From Desulfobacter sp. (GTDB lineage Bacteria > Desulfobacterota > Desulfobacteria > Desulfobacterales > Desulfobacteraceae): DNA of 8,325 bases. The position numbers and the translations under genes were made by a program. Position 1 is the stretch's first letter, and each line of letters starts with the position of its first letter. The notes under the pieces are model-generated. The model was not told where the DNA came from and ran no database searches. It saw only the letters and a list, made by a program, of their open reading frames with translations. The stretch lies in NCBI GenBank assembly GCA_030145005.1, contig JAQYWJ010000088.1, positions 1 through 8,325 on the forward strand, given 5' to 3'. Below, piece by piece: positions 1-6,226 of the stretch.

Positions 1-77
1 AATTGAAATTATGGTCAACAGACCTTAAATAAAGGATTTGGATGTGTTAATATCATAACTGAACGCCACCATGATGG

Positions 78-137
78 AGTCAACGCCCCCTCCTGAATCA
101 CAGATTCAGAAGGGGCTTGCAAAAGCCCACGTTGACT
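78..137. repeat. Nested inverted repeat (hairpin within an outer 8-bp palindrome)
   Basis: An outer perfect 8-bp inverted repeat, AGTCAACG (78-85) and CGTTGACT (130-137), encloses a strong hairpin. The hairpin is built from GCCCC (85-89) with GGGGC (112-116) and CTGAATC (93-99) with GATTCAG (103-109), closed by a 3-nt loop. Base 85 is shared by both helices. No reading frame here looks coding. Such a shape fits either a structured RNA or the subterminal hairpin of a single-strand transposon; the sequence alone does not decide. The pairings are directly visible; the function is inferred. Confidence 0.6.
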
Positions 138-150
138 AGCCTAAGTCTTA

Positions 151-308
151 GGCCCATGGTCAAAATAAAATCGCCCATCTGCTTGTCTTTTAAGCCGCCC
201 TCGGCGTTACGCCAAAGGACATCAGGAACAATATGATTACATTGGCGTGCCTTGATGGCGACTTAAAATCCGGCGCATCTGTGGCAGATTTAATTCTGAC
301 CATGGGCC
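151..308. repeat. Long imperfect inverted repeat / extended hairpin
   Basis: The left arm (151-215) pairs with the right arm (242-308) around a 26-nt loop. By hand I count about 51 paired positions out of 65 in the left arm, including runs of 12 (151-162 with 297-308), 7 (188-194 with 262-268) and 7 (209-215 with 242-248). Two of the mismatches (163/296 and 195/261) would become G-U wobbles if the minus strand were transcribed, which weakly favours a minus-strand RNA. No convincing protein is encoded by either arm; the 63-codon minus-strand frame over 190-381 has no recognisable motif. It could be a structured RNA, a miniature inverted-repeat element or a remnant of a larger element. Confidence 0.65.
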
Positions 309-321
309 TTAACTGACTACA

Positions 322-435
322 GTTCGGCAAGATGTAGACACCTTTGGATGTATTCGCCAGTCCAACGCCCTGTCGTGGCACTGTGAAAGCTCTGTGAGGC
401 AGGGGCGGTCAACCACGTTGCGAAGCTTGCTGAAC
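322..435. other. Candidate multi-helix RNA domain
   Basis: A 10-pair helix (322-331 with 426-435, one pair being G-U on the plus strand) closes a region containing further helices. These are TTGGA/TCCAA (344-348 with 361-365), the directly adjoining CGCCCTG with CAGGGGCG (366-372 with 400-407, one bulged G), and CAAC/GTTG (410-413 with 417-420). Adjoining helices inside one closing stem look like a multibranched RNA fold. An alternative small hairpin, AACTG/CAGTT (311-315 with 320-324), would compete with the closing stem. No protein reading is convincing. The pairings are seen; that they form in an RNA is inferred. Confidence 0.4.
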
Positions 436-450
436 ATTGGCGAGGCGAAT

Positions 451-479
451 CCTACCCCTCTTAGGAGGGTGTTTATAGG
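451..479. repeat. Short C-rich hairpin, possible decayed IS200/IS605-type end
   Basis: CCCTC (456-460) pairs with GAGGG (465-469) around a TTAG loop, flanked by CCTA (451-454) and TAGG (476-479), which can extend the stem with an asymmetric internal loop. A C-rich palindrome just after a stretch that could once have been coding resembles the right ends of IS200/IS605 elements, where the tail of tnpB and its guide RNA overlap. No TnpB motif is readable upstream, so this identification is tentative. Confidence 0.25.
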
Positions 480-482
480 CCC

Positions 483-506
483 GGCGGAGCCTTAATCCGC
501 CTTTTT
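483..506 (+). terminator. Intrinsic (rho-independent) terminator
   Basis: A 6-bp perfect stem, GGCGGA (483-488) with TCCGCC (496-501), closes a 7-nt loop and is followed immediately by five T residues (502-506). This is the standard form of an intrinsic terminator for plus-strand transcription. It lies about 125 bases before the ppc start, so it would end whatever is transcribed from the left, either an RNA in this region or a gene outside the window, and insulate ppc. Confidence 0.65.
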
Positions 507-514
507 ACACAATG

Positions 515-566
515 CGCCAATTCCTTCCCCACCTTCGCTATCGCTCAGGAAGGGGACTCCTTGGCG
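515..566. repeat. Nested palindromic hairpin upstream of ppc
   Basis: CGCCAA (515-520) pairs perfectly with TTGGCG (561-566), and inside it CCTTCC (523-528) pairs with GGAAGG (548-553). A second, competing stem, ACTCC with GGAGT, lies at the right side (556-560 with 568-572). The design resembles dispersed REP-like palindromes found between genes, or a second terminator without a T tract. It ends just before the putative ppc -35 box, so it could influence ppc transcription. Confidence 0.45.
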
Positions 567-571
567 GGGAG

Positions 572-602
572 TTGAAAGATCAAGAGGCTTCTGATATATA
601 AG
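572..602 (+). promoter_or_regulatory. Putative sigma-70-type promoter of ppc
   Basis: TTGAAA (572-577) matches the -35 consensus at five of six bases. It is followed after 17 bases by TATATA (595-600), or after 19 bases by TATAAG (597-602), as a -10 element. Transcription would begin near 607-610 and give a leader of about 25 bases. It sits downstream of the terminator and directly before ppc. This is a consensus match only. Confidence 0.4.
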
Positions 603-632
603 TAGTTAAAATAACCGAAAGTCAATAATATT

Positions 633-3401
633 ATGAATACTGTTTTTACCCAAGTCAAAAATGCATTGGGCAAACCCTATGACGATCTTCACTTTTTATT
701 AAATTGCTTTAAAGAAGTGTTGGAAGAAAATAATCAGCAGAGGCTGGTTGGTTTGCTTCCGTGGTTAAATGCTGAAGTTCCGTCAGATCCGGATCTAACG
801 AGCAATGAATACATCCATATGATGTCGATGTGTTTTCAGTTATTAAATCTGGTTGAGGTGAATGGGGCCGTACAAAGCCGTCGCCATAAAGAAGATGAGG
901 ATATGGCCCAGGTGAACGGACTGTGGGCGAATCAGTTTCAATTTTTGAAGTCTAAGGGTATCACCGAGGCCCAAATTCTAAAGGTATTGCCTAAAGTTTT
1001 GGTCGAACCGGTTTTGACTGCACATCCGACAGAAGCCAAACGCGCGGTGGTGTTACAGGAATACCGAGAGTTATACCTGTTGCTGGTTAAGCGCGAGAAC
1101 CAAATGTACACCCGAATTGAACAAGCGGACATTCGGCAGGAGATCAAACAAATTTTGCATCGCTTGTGGCATGTCGGAGAGATATATATTGAAAAGCCAC
1201 GGTTGGAGTCGGAGTTGAACAATATTCTGCACTATCTGACCAATGTTTTTCCCAGTGTGATTATAATTTTGGATAAGCGTTTGCGCCAAGCCTGGAAAGA
1301 ATCCGGATTTGATCCGAATGTGCTTAATAACTCGGAGTTACTTCCGGTGCTGTCGTTCGGAAACTGGGTTGGCGGAGACCGTGACGGACATCCGCTGGTG
1401 ACACCGGAAATCACCAAACAGACACTCGAAAAGCTTCGTATTCATGCGTTTTATATCATTAGAAATGAATTGAAATACTTGGCGCAAAAGCTGAGCATTT
1501 ATCACAATATCTCGGACGTGAGCAAGAATTTTGCTGCGCGGATTAAAGAACTCCGAGAGGAAATCGGCGTTAATGCCGAAGTTGAACTCGAAGAACATGC
1601 CGAGGAGATTTTTAAGGCTTATGTACTCATTTTGATTCAGAAAATTCCGATTGATCTGAGCCGGGAGTTCAATCTTGAATTAGAAAATAAGCCGAATAGT
1701 TACCGCAAGTCCATCGATTTGATTACTGACCTCAGCTTGCTTCACGACGAGTTGGAAAGATGCGGGATCGGCGAAGTAGCCCATGTTGATGTTGGGTGGG
1801 CGAAGCGAATTTTGAAGATCTTTGGTTTCTATTTAGCAAAGTTGGATATTCGCCAAAACAGTGCTTATCATGAAAAGGCATTGAAACAGTTGGTTGCCGC
1901 ATCGCTGGGGGCTCAAGCAGCCGTGCAGATTGAAGATTCCCAGGACGCCAGGCGCGCTTTTCTGGATCAGGAATTGAAAATCAACCGTCCGTTTTTGGTG
2001 CAGCATAAAAGCCTTGATTTGGAAGGACGAAATGTGATTGGGGCCTTTCAGGTCGTTAGTGATCATGTTCAACGCTATAGCTCGAATGCTTTCGGAAAGT
2101 TAATTGTGAGTATGACCCGAAATACGGAGGATCTGCTTACAGTTTACCTGTTCATGCGTGAAGTTGGTTTAATTGTGAAAAAAGACGGTCAGCTCGGGGC
2201 GGCTCTTCCTGTTGTGCCGCTTTTTGAAACGATTGAAGACTTGAAGGCCAGCACAGGCATTCTGGACGATTACCTGAGCTATTCAATTGTGAAAAACAGT
2301 TTGCAGATGCAATCATGGGAGAATCCCAATGGCGAATTGATTCAGGACGTGATGATCGGTTATTCCGACAGTAACAAGGACGGCGGAATCCTGGCCAGCT
2401 CCTGGTTCTTGTTTGAGGCACAGAAAGAATTGACAAAAATAGGCGAAAAACACGGTGTGAAAATCCGTTTTTTTCACGGTACCGGTGGCAGCATCAGTCG
2501 CGGTGCGGGACCAAGTCATTGGTTCATCAAAACATTGCCGCACGGATCAATCAATGGTAAGTTTCGTGTTACAGAGCAAGGCGAGACGATTGAGCGAAAA
2601 TATGCCAACCTGGTAAATGCTGCATATAACCTGGAGTTGATGGTTTCGAGTGTTACAGCGCAAACCGTATTGCACGAAAATACAAAAGGCAAGCGCGAAG
2701 AAGTTGAGAGCTTATTCCATCGGTTAGGTGACCGGGGGCGTCATTATTACCTAAAGTTGATTTCCGATCCTGATTTTATCACCTTTTTTTCCCAGGCAAC
2801 ACCAATTGATGTGATCGAGTCCAGTAAGATTGGTTCTCGCCCGACACGTCGTACCGGGAAGCGCAGCATGGAAGACCTCCGGGCAATTCCCTGGGTATTC
2901 AGCTGGTCGCAATCGCGCTTCAATATCACCAGTTGGTACGGTGTTGGTTCCACGTTGAATGAGTTGAAAAACGAAAACCCGGAAGAATACAAAAATTTGC
3001 TTAATTTCGTTGAATACGATCCTTTTGTACGTTATGTGATGACAAATTTGGATAGCAGCCTGGCATCGACTGATGTGCGGATTATGGAGAAGTATGCTTC
3101 GCTGGTTGAAGAAGTGGAGATTCGCGACCGAATCATGGAGATGATTAAAAACGAGCTGGACTTAACGCGTAAGATGCTGGCCGATCTGTTGAAACGACCA
3201 ATTAACGAACGACGCATTAATCACTATTACTCAACCATACTCAGAGCCGAGGCCCTCAATAATTTGCACGATGCGCAGGTTGAATTGCTACAGAAATGGC
3301 GCGAAGCTAAAAAGGCGAAGTCAAAAGAAGAAGACCATTATCTGTTTGCCCTTTTGCAGTGTGTTAATGCAATTGCCAACGCGCTCGGAGCAACAGGTTG
3401 A
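633..3401 (+). CDS. ppc: Phosphoenolpyruvate carboxylase
   Basis: This cytosolic enzyme carboxylates phosphoenolpyruvate with bicarbonate to oxaloacetate and phosphate, refilling the TCA cycle. The 922 residues span the whole family (E. coli has 883). Signatures in order: TAHPTE with catalytic His131; GNWVGGDRDGHP (243-254); LDIRQ with Arg407; PLFET with metal ligand Glu532; GYSDSNKDGG with Asp579 and Lys582; the glycine-rich loop HGTGGSISRG (615-624); RVTEQGE (645-651); IGSRP (733-737) and LRAIPW (749-754). Two oddities: Thr617 replaces the arginine usual in the glycine-rich loop (E. coli Arg581), and the C-terminus ends Ala-Thr-Gly instead of Asn-Thr-Gly. Arg623, equivalent to E. coli Arg587, is kept. 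The chosen ATG fits the usual N-terminus, but no clear Shine-Dalgarno precedes it, unlike the three chemotaxis genes downstream. The next gene follows after 66 bases with no terminator seen between them. Confidence 0.97.
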   Translation: MNTVFTQVKNALGKPYDDLHFLLNCFKEVLEENNQQRLVGLLPWLNAEVPSDPDLTSNEYIHMMSMCFQLLNLVEVNGAVQSRRHKEDEDMAQVNGLWANQFQFLKSKGITEAQILKVLPKVLVEPVLTAHPTEAKRAVVLQEYRELYLLLVKRENQMYTRIEQADIRQEIKQILHRLWHVGEIYIEKPRLESELNNILHYLTNVFPSVIIILDKRLRQAWKESGFDPNVLNNSELLPVLSFGNWVGGDRDGHPLVTPEITKQTLEKLRIHAFYIIRNELKYLAQKLSIYHNISDVSKNFAARIKELREEIGVNAEVELEEHAEEIFKAYVLILIQKIPIDLSREFNLELENKPNSYRKSIDLITDLSLLHDELERCGIGEVAHVDVGWAKRILKIFGFYLAKLDIRQNSAYHEKALKQLVAASLGAQAAVQIEDSQDARRAFLDQELKINRPFLVQHKSLDLEGRNVIGAFQVVSDHVQRYSSNAFGKLIVSMTRNTEDLLTVYLFMREVGLIVKKDGQLGAALPVVPLFETIEDLKASTGILDDYLSYSIVKNSLQMQSWENPNGELIQDVMIGYSDSNKDGGILASSWFLFEAQKELTKIGEKHGVKIRFFHGTGGSISRGAGPSHWFIKTLPHGSINGKFRVTEQGETIERKYANLVNAAYNLELMVSSVTAQTVLHENTKGKREEVESLFHRLGDRGRHYYLKLISDPDFITFFSQATPIDVIESSKIGSRPTRRTGKRSMEDLRAIPWVFSWSQSRFNITSWYGVGSTLNELKNENPEEYKNLLNFVEYDPFVRYVMTNLDSSLASTDVRIMEKYASLVEEVEIRDRIMEMIKNELDLTRKMLADLLKRPINERRINHYYSTILRAEALNNLHDAQVELLQKWREAKKAKSKEEDHYLFALLQCVNAIANALGATG

Positions 3402-3467
3402 TTTAAATAATTTCAAACTGACTAAACCGAATATTTATCCACAGCTAAATATGATTTTCTATTTTTT

Positions 3468-5009
3468 ATGAATCAGAATCACAATGAATTAATTGAGCAA
3501 ATCAATAGCCTTAAAGATCAGTTAAAGAAAAAGACTTTTGACCTTGAAGAAAGAAAAAAAGAACTCAATTGCTTATATACGATTTCAAAAATAGCCGAGA
3601 CAGAGAATCTTGACATTGATTCTCTGATGCAGCAGGTGGTGGACATCATCCCGCTCAGTCTTCGGTATCCGGACATATCCGTCGCAAAAGCAGTCGTTTT
3701 GGACAAACCATATGAAAATCGCCCCCATGCCCCTAACCAATGGAAAATATCTGCCCCAATAGTATCTTCAGGAAAAAAAAAGGGAGAGTTGATTCTATAC
3801 TTGACCCAGGAACCTGACCAAAACCTTCAAAAGCCTTTTCTCAAGGAAGAACAGGACCTGATCAATGCAGTTTGCGAACGAATCGGGAAAATCATAGAAC
3901 GCATACAGACCAATGAACAGCTCAAAGAGGTGGAAGCCAGATACTATAGGGATATAACTCAGGAAAAAGAAAAAGAGTACCAGGTTAATCAGGAAAAAAA
4001 CCGGTTGCAGCAGGAAAATATCCGGTTGCGATCCACCATAAAAGACCGGTACCGGTTTCAGAATATTATCGGGATGAGTCCGGCAATGCAGCACGTATAT
4101 GATCAAATACTGACAGCTGCCAACTCCGATGCCAATGTTTCCATCTACGGTGAGTCCGGAACAGGGAAAGAACTGGTTGCCAGAGCCATTCATGATATGG
4201 GCCCCCGGAATGCTGACGCCTTTATCACTATCAACTGCGGCGCCATTCCTGAATCGCTGATGGAAAGCGAATTTTTTGGCTATAAAAAAGGCGCCTTTAC
4301 CGGTGCGGCATTTGACAAACACGGATATCTGGATCTGGCAGATACCGGTACCTTGTTTCTGGATGAAATCGGAGACCTGCCGATAAGCATGCAGGTCAAG
4401 TTGCTGCGGGCCATTGACGGCGGCGGATACTATCCCATCGGCAGCCAATCAAAGCATACATCGAATTTCCGGATTGTTGCCGCCACCAACAAAAATTTGA
4501 AACAATTGGTCGGTGAAGGATTTATGCGGGAAGATTTCTATTACCGTATCCAGGTCATCCCCATCTTCCTGCCGCCTTTGAAAGAGCGAAAAGAAGACAT
4601 CCCGCTCTTGGTCGATCATTTTACCGATATTTACGCCCAAAGCAGTCCTTTTAAAAAAATTCCCAATCATATTGCTGCACAGATTTTCAATCACGACTGG
4701 CCCGGAAATATCCGTGAACTACAAAATGTCCTGTTACGTTTTTTTTCCACCGGCGAATTTGAAATTTCAAACATGATCGTCAACCCCAGGAAATCTGCTG
4801 ATGTCAACCGATCCGTTCCGATTGGAGACAACAGCAATAACCTTTCGCATACCATTGAAATGGTTGAAAAAGAACAGATTATCAATGCACTGCAATCGAC
4901 GAACTGGCATCGTTCCTGTGCGGCTGAAAAGCTTGGTATCTCCCGAAGCACCCTGTTTCGCCGGATGAAAAAGCATGGTTTAAGATTGAAACAAAATGTT
5001 CGATATTGA
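3468..5009 (+). CDS. Sigma-54-dependent transcriptional activator (GAF-like / AAA+ / Fis HTH)
   Basis: This is a bacterial enhancer-binding protein that uses ATP hydrolysis to open promoters held by sigma-54 RNA polymerase. Layout of the 513 residues: coiled coil (about 1-35), GAF-like sensory domain (about 36-148), second coiled coil (about 149-195), AAA+ motor (about 197-425), and Fis-type helix-turn-helix (about 464-507). In the motor: Walker A GESGTGKE (228-235), the sigma-54 contact loop GAFTGA (275-280), Walker B TLFLDE (295-300), the arginine region REDFYYR (354-360) and sensor II WPGNIREL (411-418). All are intact, so it should be active. The front end has no receiver domain, so it is probably controlled by a ligand or partner rather than by phosphorylation; the ligand is unknown. 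No good Shine-Dalgarno precedes the ATG. It lies directly before a sigma-54 promoter and a chemosensory gene set, its most likely target. Confidence 0.95.
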   Translation: MNQNHNELIEQINSLKDQLKKKTFDLEERKKELNCLYTISKIAETENLDIDSLMQQVVDIIPLSLRYPDISVAKAVVLDKPYENRPHAPNQWKISAPIVSSGKKKGELILYLTQEPDQNLQKPFLKEEQDLINAVCERIGKIIERIQTNEQLKEVEARYYRDITQEKEKEYQVNQEKNRLQQENIRLRSTIKDRYRFQNIIGMSPAMQHVYDQILTAANSDANVSIYGESGTGKELVARAIHDMGPRNADAFITINCGAIPESLMESEFFGYKKGAFTGAAFDKHGYLDLADTGTLFLDEIGDLPISMQVKLLRAIDGGGYYPIGSQSKHTSNFRIVAATNKNLKQLVGEGFMREDFYYRIQVIPIFLPPLKERKEDIPLLVDHFTDIYAQSSPFKKIPNHIAAQIFNHDWPGNIRELQNVLLRFFSTGEFEISNMIVNPRKSADVNRSVPIGDNSNNLSHTIEMVEKEQIINALQSTNWHRSCAAEKLGISRSTLFRRMKKHGLRLKQNVRY

Positions 5010-5018
5010 CACAATATC
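5002..5018. promoter_or_regulatory. Perfect palindrome, candidate activator-binding site
   Basis: GATATTG (5002-5008) and CAATATC (5012-5018) form a perfect 7-bp inverted repeat with the 3-base spacer ACA. It overlaps the stop codon of the sigma-54 activator gene and lies about 180 bases upstream of the predicted start of the next transcript. Its core ATTGACACA recurs at 5075-5083, and a related ATTGTTTCA lies at 5064-5072, exactly 11 bases (one helical turn) before that copy. The -100 to -180 placement suits an enhancer of a sigma-54 promoter. Binding by the adjacent activator is inferred. Confidence 0.45.
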
Positions 5019-5053
5019 CATAAATCCCCATAAATTCAGTTTGTTCCATAAAG
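5018..5053 (+). repeat. Short direct repeats CCATAAA in the upstream region
   Basis: CCATAAAT occurs at 5018-5025 and again at 5028-5035, 10 bases apart, with a third near-copy CCATAAAG at 5046-5053. Spacing of about one helical turn places the first two on the same face of the DNA, as expected for regulator sites. They lie between the palindrome at the end of the activator gene and the ATTG-N3-CA pair. In an AT-rich spacer they may also be chance. Confidence 0.3.
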
Positions 5054-5063
5054 AAATCCAGCT

Positions 5064-5083
5064 ATTGTTTCAGAATTGACACA
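5064..5083. promoter_or_regulatory. Paired ATTG-N3-CA motifs, candidate enhancer
   Basis: ATTGTTTCA (5064-5072) and ATTGACACA (5075-5083) are related half-palindromes whose starts are 11 bases apart. The second is identical over nine bases to the core of the palindrome at 5002-5018. They end about 80 bases upstream of the -24 element, separated from it by a very AT-rich stretch (5111-5163) that could bend or bind a DNA-bending protein. I did not find a clear IHF consensus there. Confidence 0.35.
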
Positions 5084-5163
5084 GTCTCCCCATGTTAGTC
5101 AGGTGATAGATCAATAATAAAAAAATCATATATTATTAAATAGTTATAGTAAAAAAATAAGGA

Positions 5164-5180
5164 TTGGCACTATTATTGCT
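5164..5180 (+). promoter_or_regulatory. Sigma-54 (-24/-12) promoter of the chemosensory operon
   Basis: TTGGCAC (5164-5170) and TTGCT (5176-5180) match the sigma-54 consensus TGGCACG-N4-TTGCT closely. The invariant GG (5166-5167) and GC (5178-5179) are separated by exactly 10 bases, which is the required spacing. Transcription should begin near 5191, about 23 bases before the receiver gene. A sigma-54 activator gene lies immediately upstream, which strengthens the call. Confidence 0.85.
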
Positions 5181-5213
5181 TTCACCCTTTCCCGTTACTG
5201 ATATGGAGGCTAT

Positions 5214-5573
5214 ATGAAAATTCTTATTGTTGAGGATGAACCCCAGGTTGTCGCTTATATTCAAAAAATATTAGAAAAATGGGGGTATGACCATCAGGCA
5301 GCAAGCAATGGAAAAGAGGCTTTGCGCCACATTTTAGAAACCGCATTTGATGTCATTTTACTGGATATCATGCTGCCGGACTACCTGGGATATGATCTCA
5401 TCCCTAAATTCAGGCAGATTGATCCGGATATCAGCATTATCACCATGACCGGAGAGAATTCCCGTGAACTAGAGCAACGTGTCAGAAAAGAGGGGATTTT
5501 ATATTACATGGTTAAGCCGATTGAAACCCAAAACCTTAAACTCTTATTGGAGCATCTGTGCAAAAACGGATAG
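5214..5573 (+). CDS. Single-domain response regulator (CheY-like receiver)
   Basis: The 119 residues make one receiver domain with no output domain attached, the CheY arrangement. Acidic pocket Glu7-Asp8, phospho-acceptor Asp51 (in LLDIMLPD), Thr79 of the switch (TMTG) and Lys101-Pro102 (VKP) are all present, so it should be phosphorylatable. The start is fixed by TGGAGG at 5204-5209, four bases before the ATG. It is the first gene behind the sigma-54 promoter and is followed by cheW and a chemoreceptor. Its likely job is therefore to take phosphate from a CheA kinase and act on the flagellar motor or another target, or serve as a phosphate sink. CheA is not in the window, and this could also be a non-chemotaxis orphan receiver, so I give no firm symbol. 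Confidence 0.9.
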   Translation: MKILIVEDEPQVVAYIQKILEKWGYDHQAASNGKEALRHILETAFDVILLDIMLPDYLGYDLIPKFRQIDPDISIITMTGENSRELEQRVRKEGILYYMVKPIETQNLKLLLEHLCKNG

Positions 5574-5666
5574 CCGGCAGGAATCTGTTTCGGATTGATG
5601 CCATAATTCTTTGCATGATTAGATTTCACCGTTAGAAATACGATTTATCAAAAAGGAGGGAAGTGA

Positions 5667-6179
5667 ATGACCCAGGACATAAGCCCCATGGACCAAGCCA
5701 TCAGGGACATCAACACAAAAATCGGGAAATACCTGACCTTTTCCCTGGAAGAAGAAGAATACGGCATCGGGATTCTAAAGGTAAAGGAAATCATTGGAAT
5801 GATGCCCATTACATCCGTTCCCCGGACCCCGCAGTTCGTTAAAGGGGTGATTAACTTGAGAGGAAAAGTGATTCCCATTGTGGACTTGAGAGCCAAATTC
5901 GGTATGGACTGCATTCCATATACGGAACGAACCTGCATTATCGTCGTGGAGATTGACTCCAGCGATGCCACAGTTCTCATCGGTATCGTGGTGGATGCGG
6001 TATCTGAGGTCCTGAATATCCATGGTGATGAAATTGAAGACACCCCGGCCTTTGGCACCCATCTGGACACCGAATATATCATGGGTATGGCCAAAATGGA
6101 GGGGACGGTTAAAATTTTGCTGAATATTGACCGGGTTCTTTCCAGCGCAGAGATTCAAGATTTTCAAAGTGTCGTGTAA
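5667..6179 (+). CDS. cheW: Chemotaxis coupling protein CheW
   Basis: CheW links chemoreceptors to the kinase CheA in cytoplasmic arrays. The 170 residues carry one CheW domain (about 20-160) after a short N-terminal tail. Diagnostic segments are FSLEEEEYGI (25-34), VPRTP (51-55), GVINLRGKVIPIVDLR (60-75, with the conserved NLRG turn at 63-66), GIVVDAVSEVL (106-116) and the closing KILLNIDRVL (149-158). A strong AAGGAGGG (5653-5660) precedes the ATG by six bases. It lies 93 bases after the receiver gene and 47 before the receptor gene, with no terminator, so all three are probably cotranscribed from the upstream sigma-54 promoter. No CheA-like or CheV-like fused domain is present. Confidence 0.95.
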   Translation: MTQDISPMDQAIRDINTKIGKYLTFSLEEEEYGIGILKVKEIIGMMPITSVPRTPQFVKGVINLRGKVIPIVDLRAKFGMDCIPYTERTCIIVVEIDSSDATVLIGIVVDAVSEVLNIHGDEIEDTPAFGTHLDTEYIMGMAKMEGTVKILLNIDRVLSSAEIQDFQSVV

Positions 6180-6226
6180 CGGATTTAAAGTCAATAATAA
6201 TACATATGATAAAAGGGAGTGAAAAA

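Noticed and set aside
190..381. 63-codon minus-strand frame in the left non-coding region
   Set aside because: No recognisable motif and no ribosome site, and it lies across one arm of the long inverted repeat; most likely chance.
1..632. Group II intron, CRISPR array or tRNA in the left region
   Set aside because: No GUGCG-type intron start or domain V, no regularly spaced direct repeats, and no cloverleaf with a TTC-containing T arm could be found.
3271..3471. 66-codon plus-strand frame over the end of ppc
   Set aside because: It overlaps the conserved ppc C-terminus in another frame and ends only at the activator start; low-complexity basic peptide with no motif.
3795..4448. 217-codon minus-strand frame antisense to the sigma-54 activator
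   Set aside because: It lies wholly over the conserved GAF/AAA+ coding region; its length reflects the codon bias of the opposite strand, and it has no domain signature.
5110..5163. IHF site between enhancer and sigma-54 promoter
   Set aside because: The tract is AT-rich, but the ATCAA there is not followed by a correctly spaced TTR; consensus not met on either strand by eye.
5576..5602. Weak hairpin GGC/GCC plus AATC/GATT after the receiver gene, as a terminator
   Set aside because: Only 3 and 4 pairs with internal loops and no T tract; not a credible terminator, so the operon is left continuous.
5648..6094. 148-codon minus-strand frame antisense to cheW
   Set aside because: Mirror of a well-supported cheW; no ribosome site or family resemblance.
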